Position numbers and translations under genes: made by a program. This document shows positions 34,566 to 42,907 of a DNA stretch of 64,000 nucleotides, piece after piece (position 1 is the stretch's first letter; every line of letters begins with the position of its first letter). The notes beneath the pieces were generated by a model that was given only the letters and a program-made list of their open reading frames with translations, made no database searches and was not told the origin of the DNA. Source of the stretch: Pedobacter puniceum (GTDB taxonomy: Bacteria > Bacteroidota > Bacteroidia > Sphingobacteriales > Sphingobacteriaceae); the NCBI RefSeq assembly GCF_009674685.1, contig NZ_WKJI01000002.1, positions 372,001-436,000 on the forward strand, given 5' to 3'.

Positions 34566-37500
34566 ATGCCGCAAACAAAAAAAATAGCAGAACAACTTAC
34601 TTCTACCTGCAGCTATTGCGGAGTTGGTTGCGGTGTGCTTATCCAAAAGGAAAAAAACGGAAATATTTTTGTTGAAGGAGATAAGAATCACCCTTCTAGC
34701 AAAGGAATGCTTTGCAGCAAAGGTCTTAACTTGCACCATACTGTTAACGATAAAAGCGATAGATTACTGTATCCGCAAATGCGCTACAATAAAAGCATGC
34801 CCTTACAAAGAGTAAGCTGGGATGATGCTTTAGAACGTAGCGCTGCTGTTTTTAAAACTTTTATAGAAAAATACGGCCCAAATTCGGTTGCTTTCTATGC
34901 ATCGGGGCAGTGTTTAACAGAAGAATACTATGTCATTAATAAGCTTATAAAAGGCTTTATAGGCAGTAATAATATAGATACCAATTCTAGATTATGCATG
35001 AGTAGTGCTGTTGTAGGCTACAAAATGTCTATCGGCGAAGATAGCGTACCTATTTGCTATGATGATATAGAACTGGCAGATTGTTTTTATGTTACAGGTG
35101 CTAACCCAGCATGGTGTCATCCTATCATTTGGAGAAGGGTTGAAGCTCATAAAGCTGCCAACCCGGATGTTAAAATCATTATTGTTGATCCGCGTGTAAC
35201 CGATACTTGTGCCATAGCAGATTTACATTTGCAGTTAAACCCTGGCACAGATATTACCCTTAACCATGCTATTGGCCGGCTTCTTATAGAGCAAGGTTAT
35301 ATTGACATCAATTTTATTCAACAACATGCAGAAGGTTATGAAGCTTACAAAGCCGTAGTTTTTGAAAAAAGTTTAGAAGAAGCGGCTCATATTTGCGGCT
35401 TGAACCCCAATGATATTAGACTTGCCGCACAATATATTGGTGAAGCAAAAGGCTTTATCAGTATGTGGACCATGGGGCTTAACCAAAGTGCTATTGGCAC
35501 CAACAAGAACTTAAGTTTGATTAACCTCAACTTAATTACTGGACAAATTGGCAAACCTGGAGCTGGTCCGTTTTCATTAACTGGCCAACCCAACGCCATG
35601 GGCGGCAGAGAAGTTGGAGGCTTATCAAACCTTCTACCTGCCCACCGCAACTTAAACAACCCACTACACCGCCAAGAAGTACAAGCATTTTGGGGTGGAA
35701 AAGAAATACAAGAAAAGCCTGGTTTAACGGCAACAGAAATGTTTGAAGCCTTAGAAACAGGGCAATTAAAAGCTATCTGGATACTGTGTACCAACCCATT
35801 AACCAGCTTACCCAATACCAGACAAGCCGAAGCCGCTTTGAAAAAAGCAAAATTTGTAGTGGTACAAGAAATCAGTAATAAACCAGAAACTTTAGCTTAC
35901 GCTGATGTTGTTTTACCCGCAGCAGCCTGGGCAGAGAAAGAAGGTACCATGACAAATTCTGAGCGGAGAATTACATACTTACATAAAGCTGTAGATGCAC
36001 CCGGAGAAGCCTTGCCTGATGCTGAAATCATCTGCAAATTTGCTCAAAAAATGGGCTATAATAGCTTCAGCTATAACAATGTAGAAGAGATATTTATAGA
36101 ACATACCAAACTCACCAAAGGCACTAACATAGATATTTTTGGCTTAAACTACACTATTTTAAAAGAGCATAGAAGTATTCAATGGCCTTATAAAAAGCAT
36201 AAACAAAACGGCACTAAGCGACTCTTTGAGGATAAAAAGTTTTATACACCATCACAAAAAGCCATCTTACATGCCGTACCAGATACTTTAACTAGCGAAA
36301 AACCAAATCCCGATTTTCCTTTTATTTTAACCACTGGCCGTATTAGAGACCAATGGCATACGAGAAGTAAAACAGGTAAAGTAAATAAGCTAAATCAACA
36401 TATTAAACAAGCTTATTTAGAAATTCATGTTCAGGATGCAGAGCAATTAGAACTGAAAGAAGATGATATCGCCATCATAACTTCTGCCCGCGGAGAAGTA
36501 AGAGCAAAAGTTAAAATTGGTAATACCATAAAACCTGGTGTTGTTTTCTTGCCTATGCATTGGGGCAAAATCCTTGGAAATGATTTAAACCGAGCAAATA
36601 ATATCACCAATGATTTGCTAGACCCAATTTCTAAAGAGCCAGATTTTAAATATTGTGCTGTTAAGGTTGCCAAATATCAAAAACCAGAACAAAAGATAGT
36701 TATTATTGGTGCCGGGGCAGGTGCTTTTGGCTTTGTAAAGGCTTATAGAGAAATTAACCAAGAAGATGCCATAACTATTTTTAGTAAAGAAAATTTTCCT
36801 TTTTATAATAGGGTTATGCTACCAGACTATATCAGTGGTGAACAAGGCTGGGAGCAATTGGTTAAGATGACAGATGAAGAAGAACCTGATTATAAAATTA
36901 GGCTTCACCGTGGTGTAAGTGTAGAAAAAATAGACCGAGAGCAAAAATTAGTGATAGATAATTTGGGCAGAAAAACCCCTTACGATATCCTCATCATGGC
37001 AACAGGAAGCCGGGCATCAGTACCTAAAAACTTACCAAATTTAAAGGGCATCTTTACCATGAGAAGCCGTACAGATGCTGATAACTTTAAAAATCATATC
37101 CCTAAAAACGCCCATGTTGCTATTTATGGCGGTGGATTGCTAGGTTTAGAAATGGCCGCTTCTTTAAGAGAGATAGGTGTTAAAGTTACCATCATCCAAA
37201 GAAGTTCTAGGTTTATGGGTAGGCAGCTAGATGCTTTGGGCAGTCAGCTTTTACATGAGGAAATGGTAGACCTAGGTTGCGATATCTATTATGATGATGA
37301 AGTACAATTGTATTACGGAAGATCTAAACTTACCGCCATTGGTTTAAAAAGTGGTAGAAAAATAAACTGCGATGCTATCATTTTAGCTATTGGTACTACA
37401 CCCAATATAGAACTGGCTAAAGCAAGCGACTTAAACTGCAAAAAAGGTGTTGTGGTTAATGATTATCTACAAACAAATGACCCTGCCATTTATGCTATTG

Positions 37501-38087
37501 GTGAAATTGCCGAGTTTAACGGCAGTTTATACGGCATTACCGCTGCCGCAGAACAACAAGCTACCGTTGTTGCCAATTATTTAAACGGAGATATTGCTAG
37601 CTATTATAGCGGAAGCACCAGCATGAACTTGATAAAAATTCATGGTTTTGATTTATGCAGTATTGGTTTACCAGAATGCCCAGACGAAACTTACGAAGAA
37701 ATAGTTTTTATCGATAAAGCTAAGCGATACTATAAGAAATGCATTATTAAACAAGATAAACTGGTTGGCGCTATCCTTATTGGAGATAAAACTGAGTTTC
37801 TAGAATTTAAAGAGCTTATTGCTAATAAAATAGAACTGAGCGAAAAGAGGATGCAACTGCTTAGAAGCGGTAAAAAAGCAGAGGCAGTTAAAGGTAAATT
37901 GGTTTGTAGCTGTAATAATGTTGGTAAAGGTAATTTAGAAGAAAAAATAGCTATGGGCTGTACAGATTTGAACGCCTTATGTACTGCCACAGGTGCAGGC
38001 CAAGGTTGTGGCTCTTGCAAAGCAGAAGTTAAAAAAATCCTCGATGAAGCATCCCGAAAAGAGGAAGTAGCTTTAAATCTAATCTAA
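34566..38087 (+). CDS. nasA: Single-chain NAD(P)H-dependent assimilatory nitrate reductase (NasA-NasC-type fusion)
   Basis: 1173 residues. N-terminal molybdenum half: [4Fe-4S] ligands Cys15, 18, 22 and 50, the Mo ligand Cys144 in SRLCMSSAV, bis-MGD domains, and the dinucleotide-binding C-domain from TTGRIRDQWHTRSKTG near 583. From about 709 an FAD/NAD module follows (IVIIGAGAGAFG; GGGLLGLEMAAS), and from about 1108 a BFD-like [2Fe-2S] site (CSCNN ... GCGSC). Thus nitrate reduction to nitrite, and entry of NAD(P)H electrons, sit on one chain. In Klebsiella these are separate NasA and NasC proteins. Cytoplasmic, with no Tat signal. It precedes the rubredoxin fusion gene by 5 bp. Confidence 0.94.
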   Translation: MPQTKKIAEQLTSTCSYCGVGCGVLIQKEKNGNIFVEGDKNHPSSKGMLCSKGLNLHHTVNDKSDRLLYPQMRYNKSMPLQRVSWDDALERSAAVFKTFIEKYGPNSVAFYASGQCLTEEYYVINKLIKGFIGSNNIDTNSRLCMSSAVVGYKMSIGEDSVPICYDDIELADCFYVTGANPAWCHPIIWRRVEAHKAANPDVKIIIVDPRVTDTCAIADLHLQLNPGTDITLNHAIGRLLIEQGYIDINFIQQHAEGYEAYKAVVFEKSLEEAAHICGLNPNDIRLAAQYIGEAKGFISMWTMGLNQSAIGTNKNLSLINLNLITGQIGKPGAGPFSLTGQPNAMGGREVGGLSNLLPAHRNLNNPLHRQEVQAFWGGKEIQEKPGLTATEMFEALETGQLKAIWILCTNPLTSLPNTRQAEAALKKAKFVVVQEISNKPETLAYADVVLPAAAWAEKEGTMTNSERRITYLHKAVDAPGEALPDAEIICKFAQKMGYNSFSYNNVEEIFIEHTKLTKGTNIDIFGLNYTILKEHRSIQWPYKKHKQNGTKRLFEDKKFYTPSQKAILHAVPDTLTSEKPNPDFPFILTTGRIRDQWHTRSKTGKVNKLNQHIKQAYLEIHVQDAEQLELKEDDIAIITSARGEVRAKVKIGNTIKPGVVFLPMHWGKILGNDLNRANNITNDLLDPISKEPDFKYCAVKVAKYQKPEQKIVIIGAGAGAFGFVKAYREINQEDAITIFSKENFPFYNRVMLPDYISGEQGWEQLVKMTDEEEPDYKIRLHRGVSVEKIDREQKLVIDNLGRKTPYDILIMATGSRASVPKNLPNLKGIFTMRSRTDADNFKNHIPKNAHVAIYGGGLLGLEMAASLREIGVKVTIIQRSSRFMGRQLDALGSQLLHEEMVDLGCDIYYDDEVQLYYGRSKLTAIGLKSGRKINCDAIILAIGTTPNIELAKASDLNCKKGVVVNDYLQTNDPAIYAIGEIAEFNGSLYGITAAAEQQATVVANYLNGDIASYYSGSTSMNLIKIHGFDLCSIGLPECPDETYEEIVFIDKAKRYYKKCIIKQDKLVGAILIGDKTEFLEFKELIANKIELSEKRMQLLRSGKKAEAVKGKLVCSCNNVGKGNLEEKIAMGCTDLNALCTATGAGQGCGSCKAEVKKILDEASRKEEVALNLI

Positions 38088-38092
38088 TTTCT

Positions 38093-39550
38093 ATGGAAGA
38101 GCATATCGTCAAAATAAACTTACCAGGTGGCATTGTTTCTACCGGAGATTTACATGAAATATTAACCATTGCAGAACAGTGCAATGTTGAGAATATAAGA
38201 ATTGGTAACCGCCAACAAATTTTATTTAAAATTGCAGAAACTGCACTGGAAGACCTAAAAGATAGGTTTATGGTTCATGATATCCCTTATGAAATAGACC
38301 AAGATGAGTTTCCTAATATTGTAAGTTCTTACGTTACAGAAGAAATTTTCCAAACATCTTTATGGTTAACAGAAGGTGTTTATAAAGACATATTAGATGG
38401 GTTCAATCATCAGCCTAAGCTTAAAATTAATATTGTAGATTATTACCAAAATTTAATTCCCTTTTTTACGGGCAACCTTAATTTTATAGCCTCTGAAACC
38501 AATAATTTCTGGTATTTGTACATCAGATTTCCTAAAACCAACAATATGTTTTGTTGGCCTTCTCTTATTTATTCTGAAGATATTGCTGCTTTAAGCTTGG
38601 TTCTAGAAGATTATATCCATCAAGATTTTAGTAAGCAAGAAGTAAATATTAACGGAGAAGATATTTACACTCAGGTTCTTAAGAACCATAATTTTCATCA
38701 GCAGGAGATTCAAAAACCTTTAATCCATACAGATTTTCAATTGCCCTATTATGAAGGTTTAAATAAATATAGCGAGAATAAACTTTGGCTAGGTATTTAC
38801 AGAAGACATGAAGAATATAGCATCAAATTTTTAAAAGCTGTTTGCGAAATTTGTAAGTCGACAAGGATAGGACAACTCTATACAACAAGTTGGAAATCCA
38901 TAGTTATCAAGAATATCAATATAAAAGACAGAACTTATTGGAGTAGTTTATTAGATAAATTTAGAATTAATATTAGACATGCTGCAAACGAGTTAAATTG
39001 GCAAGTAGAAGACTTATGCGAGGAAGCTTTAAAGCTAAAAATAGAACTGGTTAAACAATTTGAAGAAGCCGATTTAAGAACCTATCGTTTATGTTTTGCC
39101 ATAAAAACCAAGCCTAAAACAGGCTTATTTAGTGCTATCGTCATCAGAAAGAGAAATAGTAGAAATAGTAAAGGAGAAGAATTATATGAGCTTTTGTATA
39201 CCCGAAACTTCAATCCAAATTCAAAAGAATATATCACTTTTCATGATGGTGTTACCTTAGAGCAACTGGCTCCCAAATTGATAGAAATATGCAACCTTTA
39301 CTATCACCTCAGAGAAAATACGGGTAAGAGCTCAGAAATAGAAAAAGAACAACCTAAGCAGGTACAAAAACACAGCGTATACCAATGTAAAAACTGTTTA
39401 ACCATTTACGATGAACGTTATGGAGACCCTACACAAGAAATAGCTCCAAAAACAAGTTTTAACAGTTTAGATTCCTATTTTTGCCCTGTTTGTGATGCTC
39501 CAAAACAAGATTTTGCTGAAATTCACCTAACAAAACAGCAATTTGTATGA
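38093..39550 (+). CDS. Nir/Sir ferredoxin-like half-domain protein fused to rubredoxin
   Basis: 485 residues. The N-terminus (KINLPGGIVSTGDL ... RIGNRQQILFKI) aligns by eye with the Nir/Sir half-domain of the NirB in this window (VPRIPGGEITPEKL ... GGQRIDLFGA), and a second similar half spans about 215-290. The siroheme and [4Fe-4S] ligands CX5C and CX3C are absent; the nearest is CX2C at 251/254. The C-terminus is a full rubredoxin: Cys432, 435, 464 and 467, with YDERYGDP and CPVCDAPKQDF. A one-electron carrier docking on nitrate or nitrite reductase is plausible. It is cotranscribed with the nitrate reductase and overlaps the next gene by 4 bp. Confidence 0.85.
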   Translation: MEEHIVKINLPGGIVSTGDLHEILTIAEQCNVENIRIGNRQQILFKIAETALEDLKDRFMVHDIPYEIDQDEFPNIVSSYVTEEIFQTSLWLTEGVYKDILDGFNHQPKLKINIVDYYQNLIPFFTGNLNFIASETNNFWYLYIRFPKTNNMFCWPSLIYSEDIAALSLVLEDYIHQDFSKQEVNINGEDIYTQVLKNHNFHQQEIQKPLIHTDFQLPYYEGLNKYSENKLWLGIYRRHEEYSIKFLKAVCEICKSTRIGQLYTTSWKSIVIKNINIKDRTYWSSLLDKFRINIRHAANELNWQVEDLCEEALKLKIELVKQFEEADLRTYRLCFAIKTKPKTGLFSAIVIRKRNSRNSKGEELYELLYTRNFNPNSKEYITFHDGVTLEQLAPKLIEICNLYYHLRENTGKSSEIEKEQPKQVQKHSVYQCKNCLTIYDERYGDPTQEIAPKTSFNSLDSYFCPVCDAPKQDFAEIHLTKQQFV

Positions 39551-40281
39551 GTGTAGAAACCTTATTGTTATTAGCTTTATTTTCAGTTGGATTTTTATAC
39601 GCATCTGTTGGGCATGGTGGTGCTAGTGGCTATTTGGCTGTACTGTCTATTTTCTCTATTCCGCTAGCTCAATATAAAACCATGGTGCTTTTACTTAATA
39701 TTATAGTAGCAGGAGTAGGTTTTATTCAGTTTTACAAAGTAGGATTTTTTAAATGGCATTTATGCTGGCCTTTCTTGCTAAGCTCTATTCCTTTTGCATT
39801 TTTAGGCTCAAAAGTCGTCTTAGACACAAAAGTCTATCATATACTTTTAGGCGCAGCTTTAATATTTCCTGTCATCAGGTTATTAGGTTTTAGTGGCCAA
39901 GAAAAACACATAAAAAAAGCTATTCCTTTGGTAAAAGCTTTAATTTGGGGAGCATTATTAGGCTTAATATCGGGTGTTTTAAACATAGGTGGTGGTATAT
40001 TTTTAAGTCCGTTGCTTATTTTAACGGGCTGGGCAAATAGTAAAGAATCGGCATCGGTTTCAACCTTATTTATTGTTTGCAACTCTATGGCAGGGCTTTT
40101 GGGTTACACACAAGCTTTAGAAATACAAGATTCATCGGTATGGCTTTGGTTTTTTTCGGCTTTAGCCGGAGGATTTGCAGGCGCATACGTTGGTAGTCGA
40201 TACTTTAAAATTTCTACCATCAGATATTTATTAACCGTGGTATTAGCGATTGCTTCTTTTAAACTTTTATTTTTGATGTAA
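39547..40281 (+). CDS. TauE/SafE-family membrane transporter
   Basis: 244 residues with about eight membrane helices and the duplicated family motifs GHGGASGYLAVLS near 23 and NIGGGIFLSPLLILTG near 147. The family exports or imports sulfite, sulfoacetate and other small anions. Its ATG overlaps the rubredoxin-fusion stop, and its stop overlaps the moaA start by one base, so it is fully embedded in the nitrate/Moco operon. Nitrite, molybdate-linked sulfur compounds or sulfite are possible substrates; none is shown. Confidence 0.85.
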   Translation: MSVETLLLLALFSVGFLYASVGHGGASGYLAVLSIFSIPLAQYKTMVLLLNIIVAGVGFIQFYKVGFFKWHLCWPFLLSSIPFAFLGSKVVLDTKVYHILLGAALIFPVIRLLGFSGQEKHIKKAIPLVKALIWGALLGLISGVLNIGGGIFLSPLLILTGWANSKESASVSTLFIVCNSMAGLLGYTQALEIQDSSVWLWFFSALAGGFAGAYVGSRYFKISTIRYLLTVVLAIASFKLLFLM

Positions 40282-41225
40282 TGGAGGGGATTGAAGATAT
40301 CTACAACAGAAAGTTTAAAAAGCTAAGGCTTAGCCTGCTAGATCATTGCAATTTTAATTGCTCTTACTGTACTATGGGCAGCGATAACGTAGCTAGCAAA
40401 CCTCAACAAAAGGTAGATTTCTTTGTGAAAAGAGTTGCAAAACTACATCAATACCTACAATTAGACAGTATAAGACTTACCGGAGGAGAACCTTTACTTT
40501 ATCACGAGCTTGATGTTCTTATTCATGAACTTAATAAACTAGACATACCAGAAATTACCTTAACCACAAATGGTTTTTTATTAGCCAAGCAAGCATCCAA
40601 ACTAAAAAATGCGGGTTTAGGTAGTATTAATATTTCTTTAGATGCCATAGATGAACTTACTTTCCAAAAAATAAGCAAAAGAAAAAAAGTACAAGAAGTA
40701 TTAAACGGTATTGAAACAGCTATTAAAGTGGGTTTAAATGTTAAATTAAATGCCGTTATCATGAAAGGGATAAACGAGCAAGAAATTTTACCCTTGTTAC
40801 AATATGCTTTTAAGTTAAATATCCCTATCAGGTTTTTAGAATTGATGGCCATGGGACATTTGCATGAGCAAGCAGCATCTCAAATTTTCACTAAAGATGA
40901 AATTCTGTCTAGTATAGCTCAGCACTATCAATTTACCAGAGCGATAAGAAAAGCATCGGCAACAGCCAATTACTGGCAAACGCAGGAAGGTTATTTCTTC
41001 GGAATTATCGCGAATGAAAGCACACCATTTTGCCATGATTGTAACCGCTTACGTATGGATGCACAAGGAAATTTATTTGGTTGTTTAAGCAGTAATAAAT
41101 CTGTCTACATGGCCGATGAAGACCCAGAAGAGCTTTTAAAGCAGAAATTGCAGTATGCTATGAAACAAAAACAAAGCCTTAAATTTACAGGAAGCAGCCT
41201 TAGTATGTTAGAAATTGGAGGATAG
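40281..41225 (+). CDS. moaA: GTP 3',8-cyclase
   Basis: 314 residues. The radical-SAM cluster motif CNFNCSYC lies at the N-terminus and a second [4Fe-4S] site at the C-terminus (FCHDCNRLRM ... GCL). It ends in the Gly-Gly tail typical of MoaA. It opens GTP to the first Moco intermediate with MoaC, which is encoded 15 kb upstream in the same island. The ATG shares its first base with the TauE stop. Confidence 0.93.
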   Translation: MEGIEDIYNRKFKKLRLSLLDHCNFNCSYCTMGSDNVASKPQQKVDFFVKRVAKLHQYLQLDSIRLTGGEPLLYHELDVLIHELNKLDIPEITLTTNGFLLAKQASKLKNAGLGSINISLDAIDELTFQKISKRKKVQEVLNGIETAIKVGLNVKLNAVIMKGINEQEILPLLQYAFKLNIPIRFLELMAMGHLHEQAASQIFTKDEILSSIAQHYQFTRAIRKASATANYWQTQEGYFFGIIANESTPFCHDCNRLRMDAQGNLFGCLSSNKSVYMADEDPEELLKQKLQYAMKQKQSLKFTGSSLSMLEIGG

Positions 41226-41233
41226 AAATCACT

Positions 41234-41467
41234 ATGAAAATAAAAGTTTTTGCCGCCCTTAAAGATTATTTCGATAAAGATTTTCTCTTAGAAGAAGACC
41301 TTAAAACCATTGCAGATTTAAAGGCTCACTTAGCTAAACAACAACCTAAAGCTTCTGCTTTACTAAACCTTTGCCGCTTTGCTGTACATGATGAATTTGT
41401 AGCATTAAGCCATTTAATCCATGAAAATGATGAAATCAGCGTTATTCCCCCAAGTAGCGGAGGTTGA
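41234..41467 (+). CDS. moaD: Molybdopterin synthase sulfur-carrier subunit
   Basis: 77 residues, ubiquitin-like, ending in PPSSGG; the terminal Gly-Gly is thiocarboxylated to deliver sulfur. It partners MoaE, whose gene starts inside moaD. No MoeB-type activating enzyme is encoded in the window. Confidence 0.92.
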   Translation: MKIKVFAALKDYFDKDFLLEEDLKTIADLKAHLAKQQPKASALLNLCRFAVHDEFVALSHLIHENDEISVIPPSSGG

Positions 41468-41954
41468 TATAGCCCCTTTGAGTGCTACAGATTTAGATTT
41501 GGTTCAATTGCTAAGTTTAGCCCACGACCCTAAAGCGGGTGCTGTAGTCTTGTTTAGTGGTGAAGTAAGAGATAATAGTGCTGGCAAAACGGTTGACTAT
41601 CTAGACTATGAAGCACATGAAAGTATGGCTAGCAAAATGATATGTAGCATTGTAGAAGAAGCCGCAAAACGTTGGCATTTAACTAAAGCATTAGCCCAAC
41701 ATAGAACGGGGAAAGTGATGGCCGGAGAATCTGCCGTGGTGGTTATTACCTGCTCGCCACACAGAAAAGAAGCTTATGCTGCAAACAGATATATTATTGA
41801 TAGGATAAAACACGAAGCGCCCATATGGAAATGCGAATATTTTACCGATGGAACCAAAGAATGGGGCGGAAATTGTTCTTGCCAAAAATTACTGGCGATG
41901 CCAATAAACACGTTTATGAATTTGAGGGTTAGTTTTTTCTTTCTAATATCTTAG
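41421..41954 (+). CDS. moaE: Molybdopterin synthase catalytic subunit
   Basis: 177 residues if the first ATG (41421) is used, 174 from the next (41430). Both overlap moaD by roughly 40 bp, and no ATG, GTG or TTG start lies closer to the family start VDIAPLSATDLD. Conserved MoaE parts: AGAVVLFSGEVRD, YEAHESMASK, HRTGKV and SPHRKEAY..., then IDRIKHEAPIWKCEYFTDG. The last residues after NCSCQK are not family-like, and the final 26 bases are antisense to the HepT toxin gene. Confidence 0.88.
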   Translation: MKMMKSALFPQVAEVDIAPLSATDLDLVQLLSLAHDPKAGAVVLFSGEVRDNSAGKTVDYLDYEAHESMASKMICSIVEEAAKRWHLTKALAQHRTGKVMAGESAVVVITCSPHRKEAYAANRYIIDRIKHEAPIWKCEYFTDGTKEWGGNCSCQKLLAMPINTFMNLRVSFFFLIS

Positions 41955-42270
41955 AGATGTCTTTTCTAAGAACTGGAATTTTTGTTTGAAGTACATCCCA
42001 AACTATGATATAGTTTACGCCTATATAATCATGTATAAGTCGATCTCTCATTCCGGCCATACTTCGCCACTCAATAAAAGACCAAGTATCTTTATATGTT
42101 AAAGGAATTTTCTTTGAAGCTTCGTCAATAATTTCTAGACTTCTTACGGTAGCTCTTTTTAAAGTCTCATCCTCTAAAAAATCATCTAGTGAAATATTTA
42201 CAATTACAGATATTAAATAGTCACATTCATCTTGAATATGCCTTAAATATTCATTTACATCTTTAGACAT
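41929..42270 (-). CDS. hepT: HepT-like toxin (DUF86, HEPN ribonuclease)
   Basis: 113 residues, all-helical HEPN protein. The catalytic RX4HXY motif is intact: Arg75, His80 and Tyr82 (RDRLIHDY). HepT cleaves RNA and is silenced by AMPylation from its MntA partner, whose gene precedes it and overlaps by 8 bp. It is transcribed against the Moco genes, and its 3' end overlaps moaE by 26 bp. The intact motif suggests an active pair. Confidence 0.88.
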   Translation of the reverse strand: MSKDVNEYLRHIQDECDYLISVIVNISLDDFLEDETLKRATVRSLEIIDEASKKIPLTYKDTWSFIEWRSMAGMRDRLIHDYIGVNYIIVWDVLQTKIPVLRKDISKILERKN

Positions 42271-42559
42271 ATTGTACTTCGTTCAAAATTTTTGGACCAA
42301 TATGCCTACTCAATCCTTTTTTAGTAACAATCTCAACCTTTTCTCCTGTAAAAAGTCTTTCAAAAAAATCATATGCCGCCATATAATTATCAAAATTCTC
42401 TTTTTCAGGAATAAAATTAATTAATAAATCAATATCACTTTTTAAAGACTGCTCATTTCTTAAATACGAACCAAATAAGCCTATGCTACATATACCAAAT
42501 TCTTGCAATTGGGCTTTATTGCCCTTCAGAACCGAAAAAATTTTATCTTTAGTAAGCAT
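42263..42559 (-). CDS. mntA: MntA-like nucleotidyltransferase antitoxin
   Basis: 98 residues of the minimal nucleotidyltransferase family. The GSX10DXD motif is complete: Gly30-Ser31 and Asp42/Asp44 (SDIDLL). The third acidic position reads VEIV, with Glu where Asp is commoner. It transfers AMP to HepT to neutralise it. The ATG lies 65 bp from the divergent SelW-like gene. Confidence 0.88.
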   Translation of the reverse strand: MLTKDKIFSVLKGNKAQLQEFGICSIGLFGSYLRNEQSLKSDIDLLINFIPEKENFDNYMAAYDFFERLFTGEKVEIVTKKGLSRHIGPKILNEVQYV

Positions 42560-42624
42560 ATCTTGTGTAATTTAACAAATAATATTTCAGCAATTTGATT
42601 ATTTAAATTTAAATAGTTTTTTAA

Positions 42625-42903
42625 ATGAAACCAACCATCACCATAGAATATTGCCCAAAATGCAATTGGATGTTAAGAGCAGCCTACATGGCACAAGAAA
42701 TTTTATCAACTTTTACTGATGATGTAGCTGCCGTAAGCCTAAAACCTAGCGAAACAAGTGGTAAGTATACCATTAGCATTAATGAGCTAGAGCTGTTTGA
42801 TAGGAAAAAAGAAGGTCGGTTTCCAGAAGTAAAAGAGCTGAAACAACTGATAAGAGATCAGGTAAATCCTGATAAAAGCTTAGGTCATTCTGATAAAAAA
42901 TAA
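42625..42903 (+). CDS. SelT/SelW/SelH (Rdx) family thioredoxin-fold protein
   Basis: 92 residues with the Rdx redox motif CPKC (Cys10, Cys13) in the first beta-alpha turn, both cysteines rather than selenocysteine, then a conserved-looking GRFPEVKELKQLIRD helix. Such proteins are predicted oxidoreductases with few known partners. It lies between the toxin-antitoxin pair and mobA, 4 bp before mobA, so a link to Moco or nitrate metabolism is inferred only from position. Confidence 0.8.
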   Translation: MKPTITIEYCPKCNWMLRAAYMAQEILSTFTDDVAAVSLKPSETSGKYTISINELELFDRKKEGRFPEVKELKQLIRDQVNPDKSLGHSDKK

Positions 42904-42907
42904 GCTG

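Noticed and set aside
38093-39550. Reading the rubredoxin-fusion protein as a second nitrite or sulfite reductase
   Set aside because: Both siroheme/[4Fe-4S] cysteine motifs are absent, so it cannot hold the catalytic centre in the known way.
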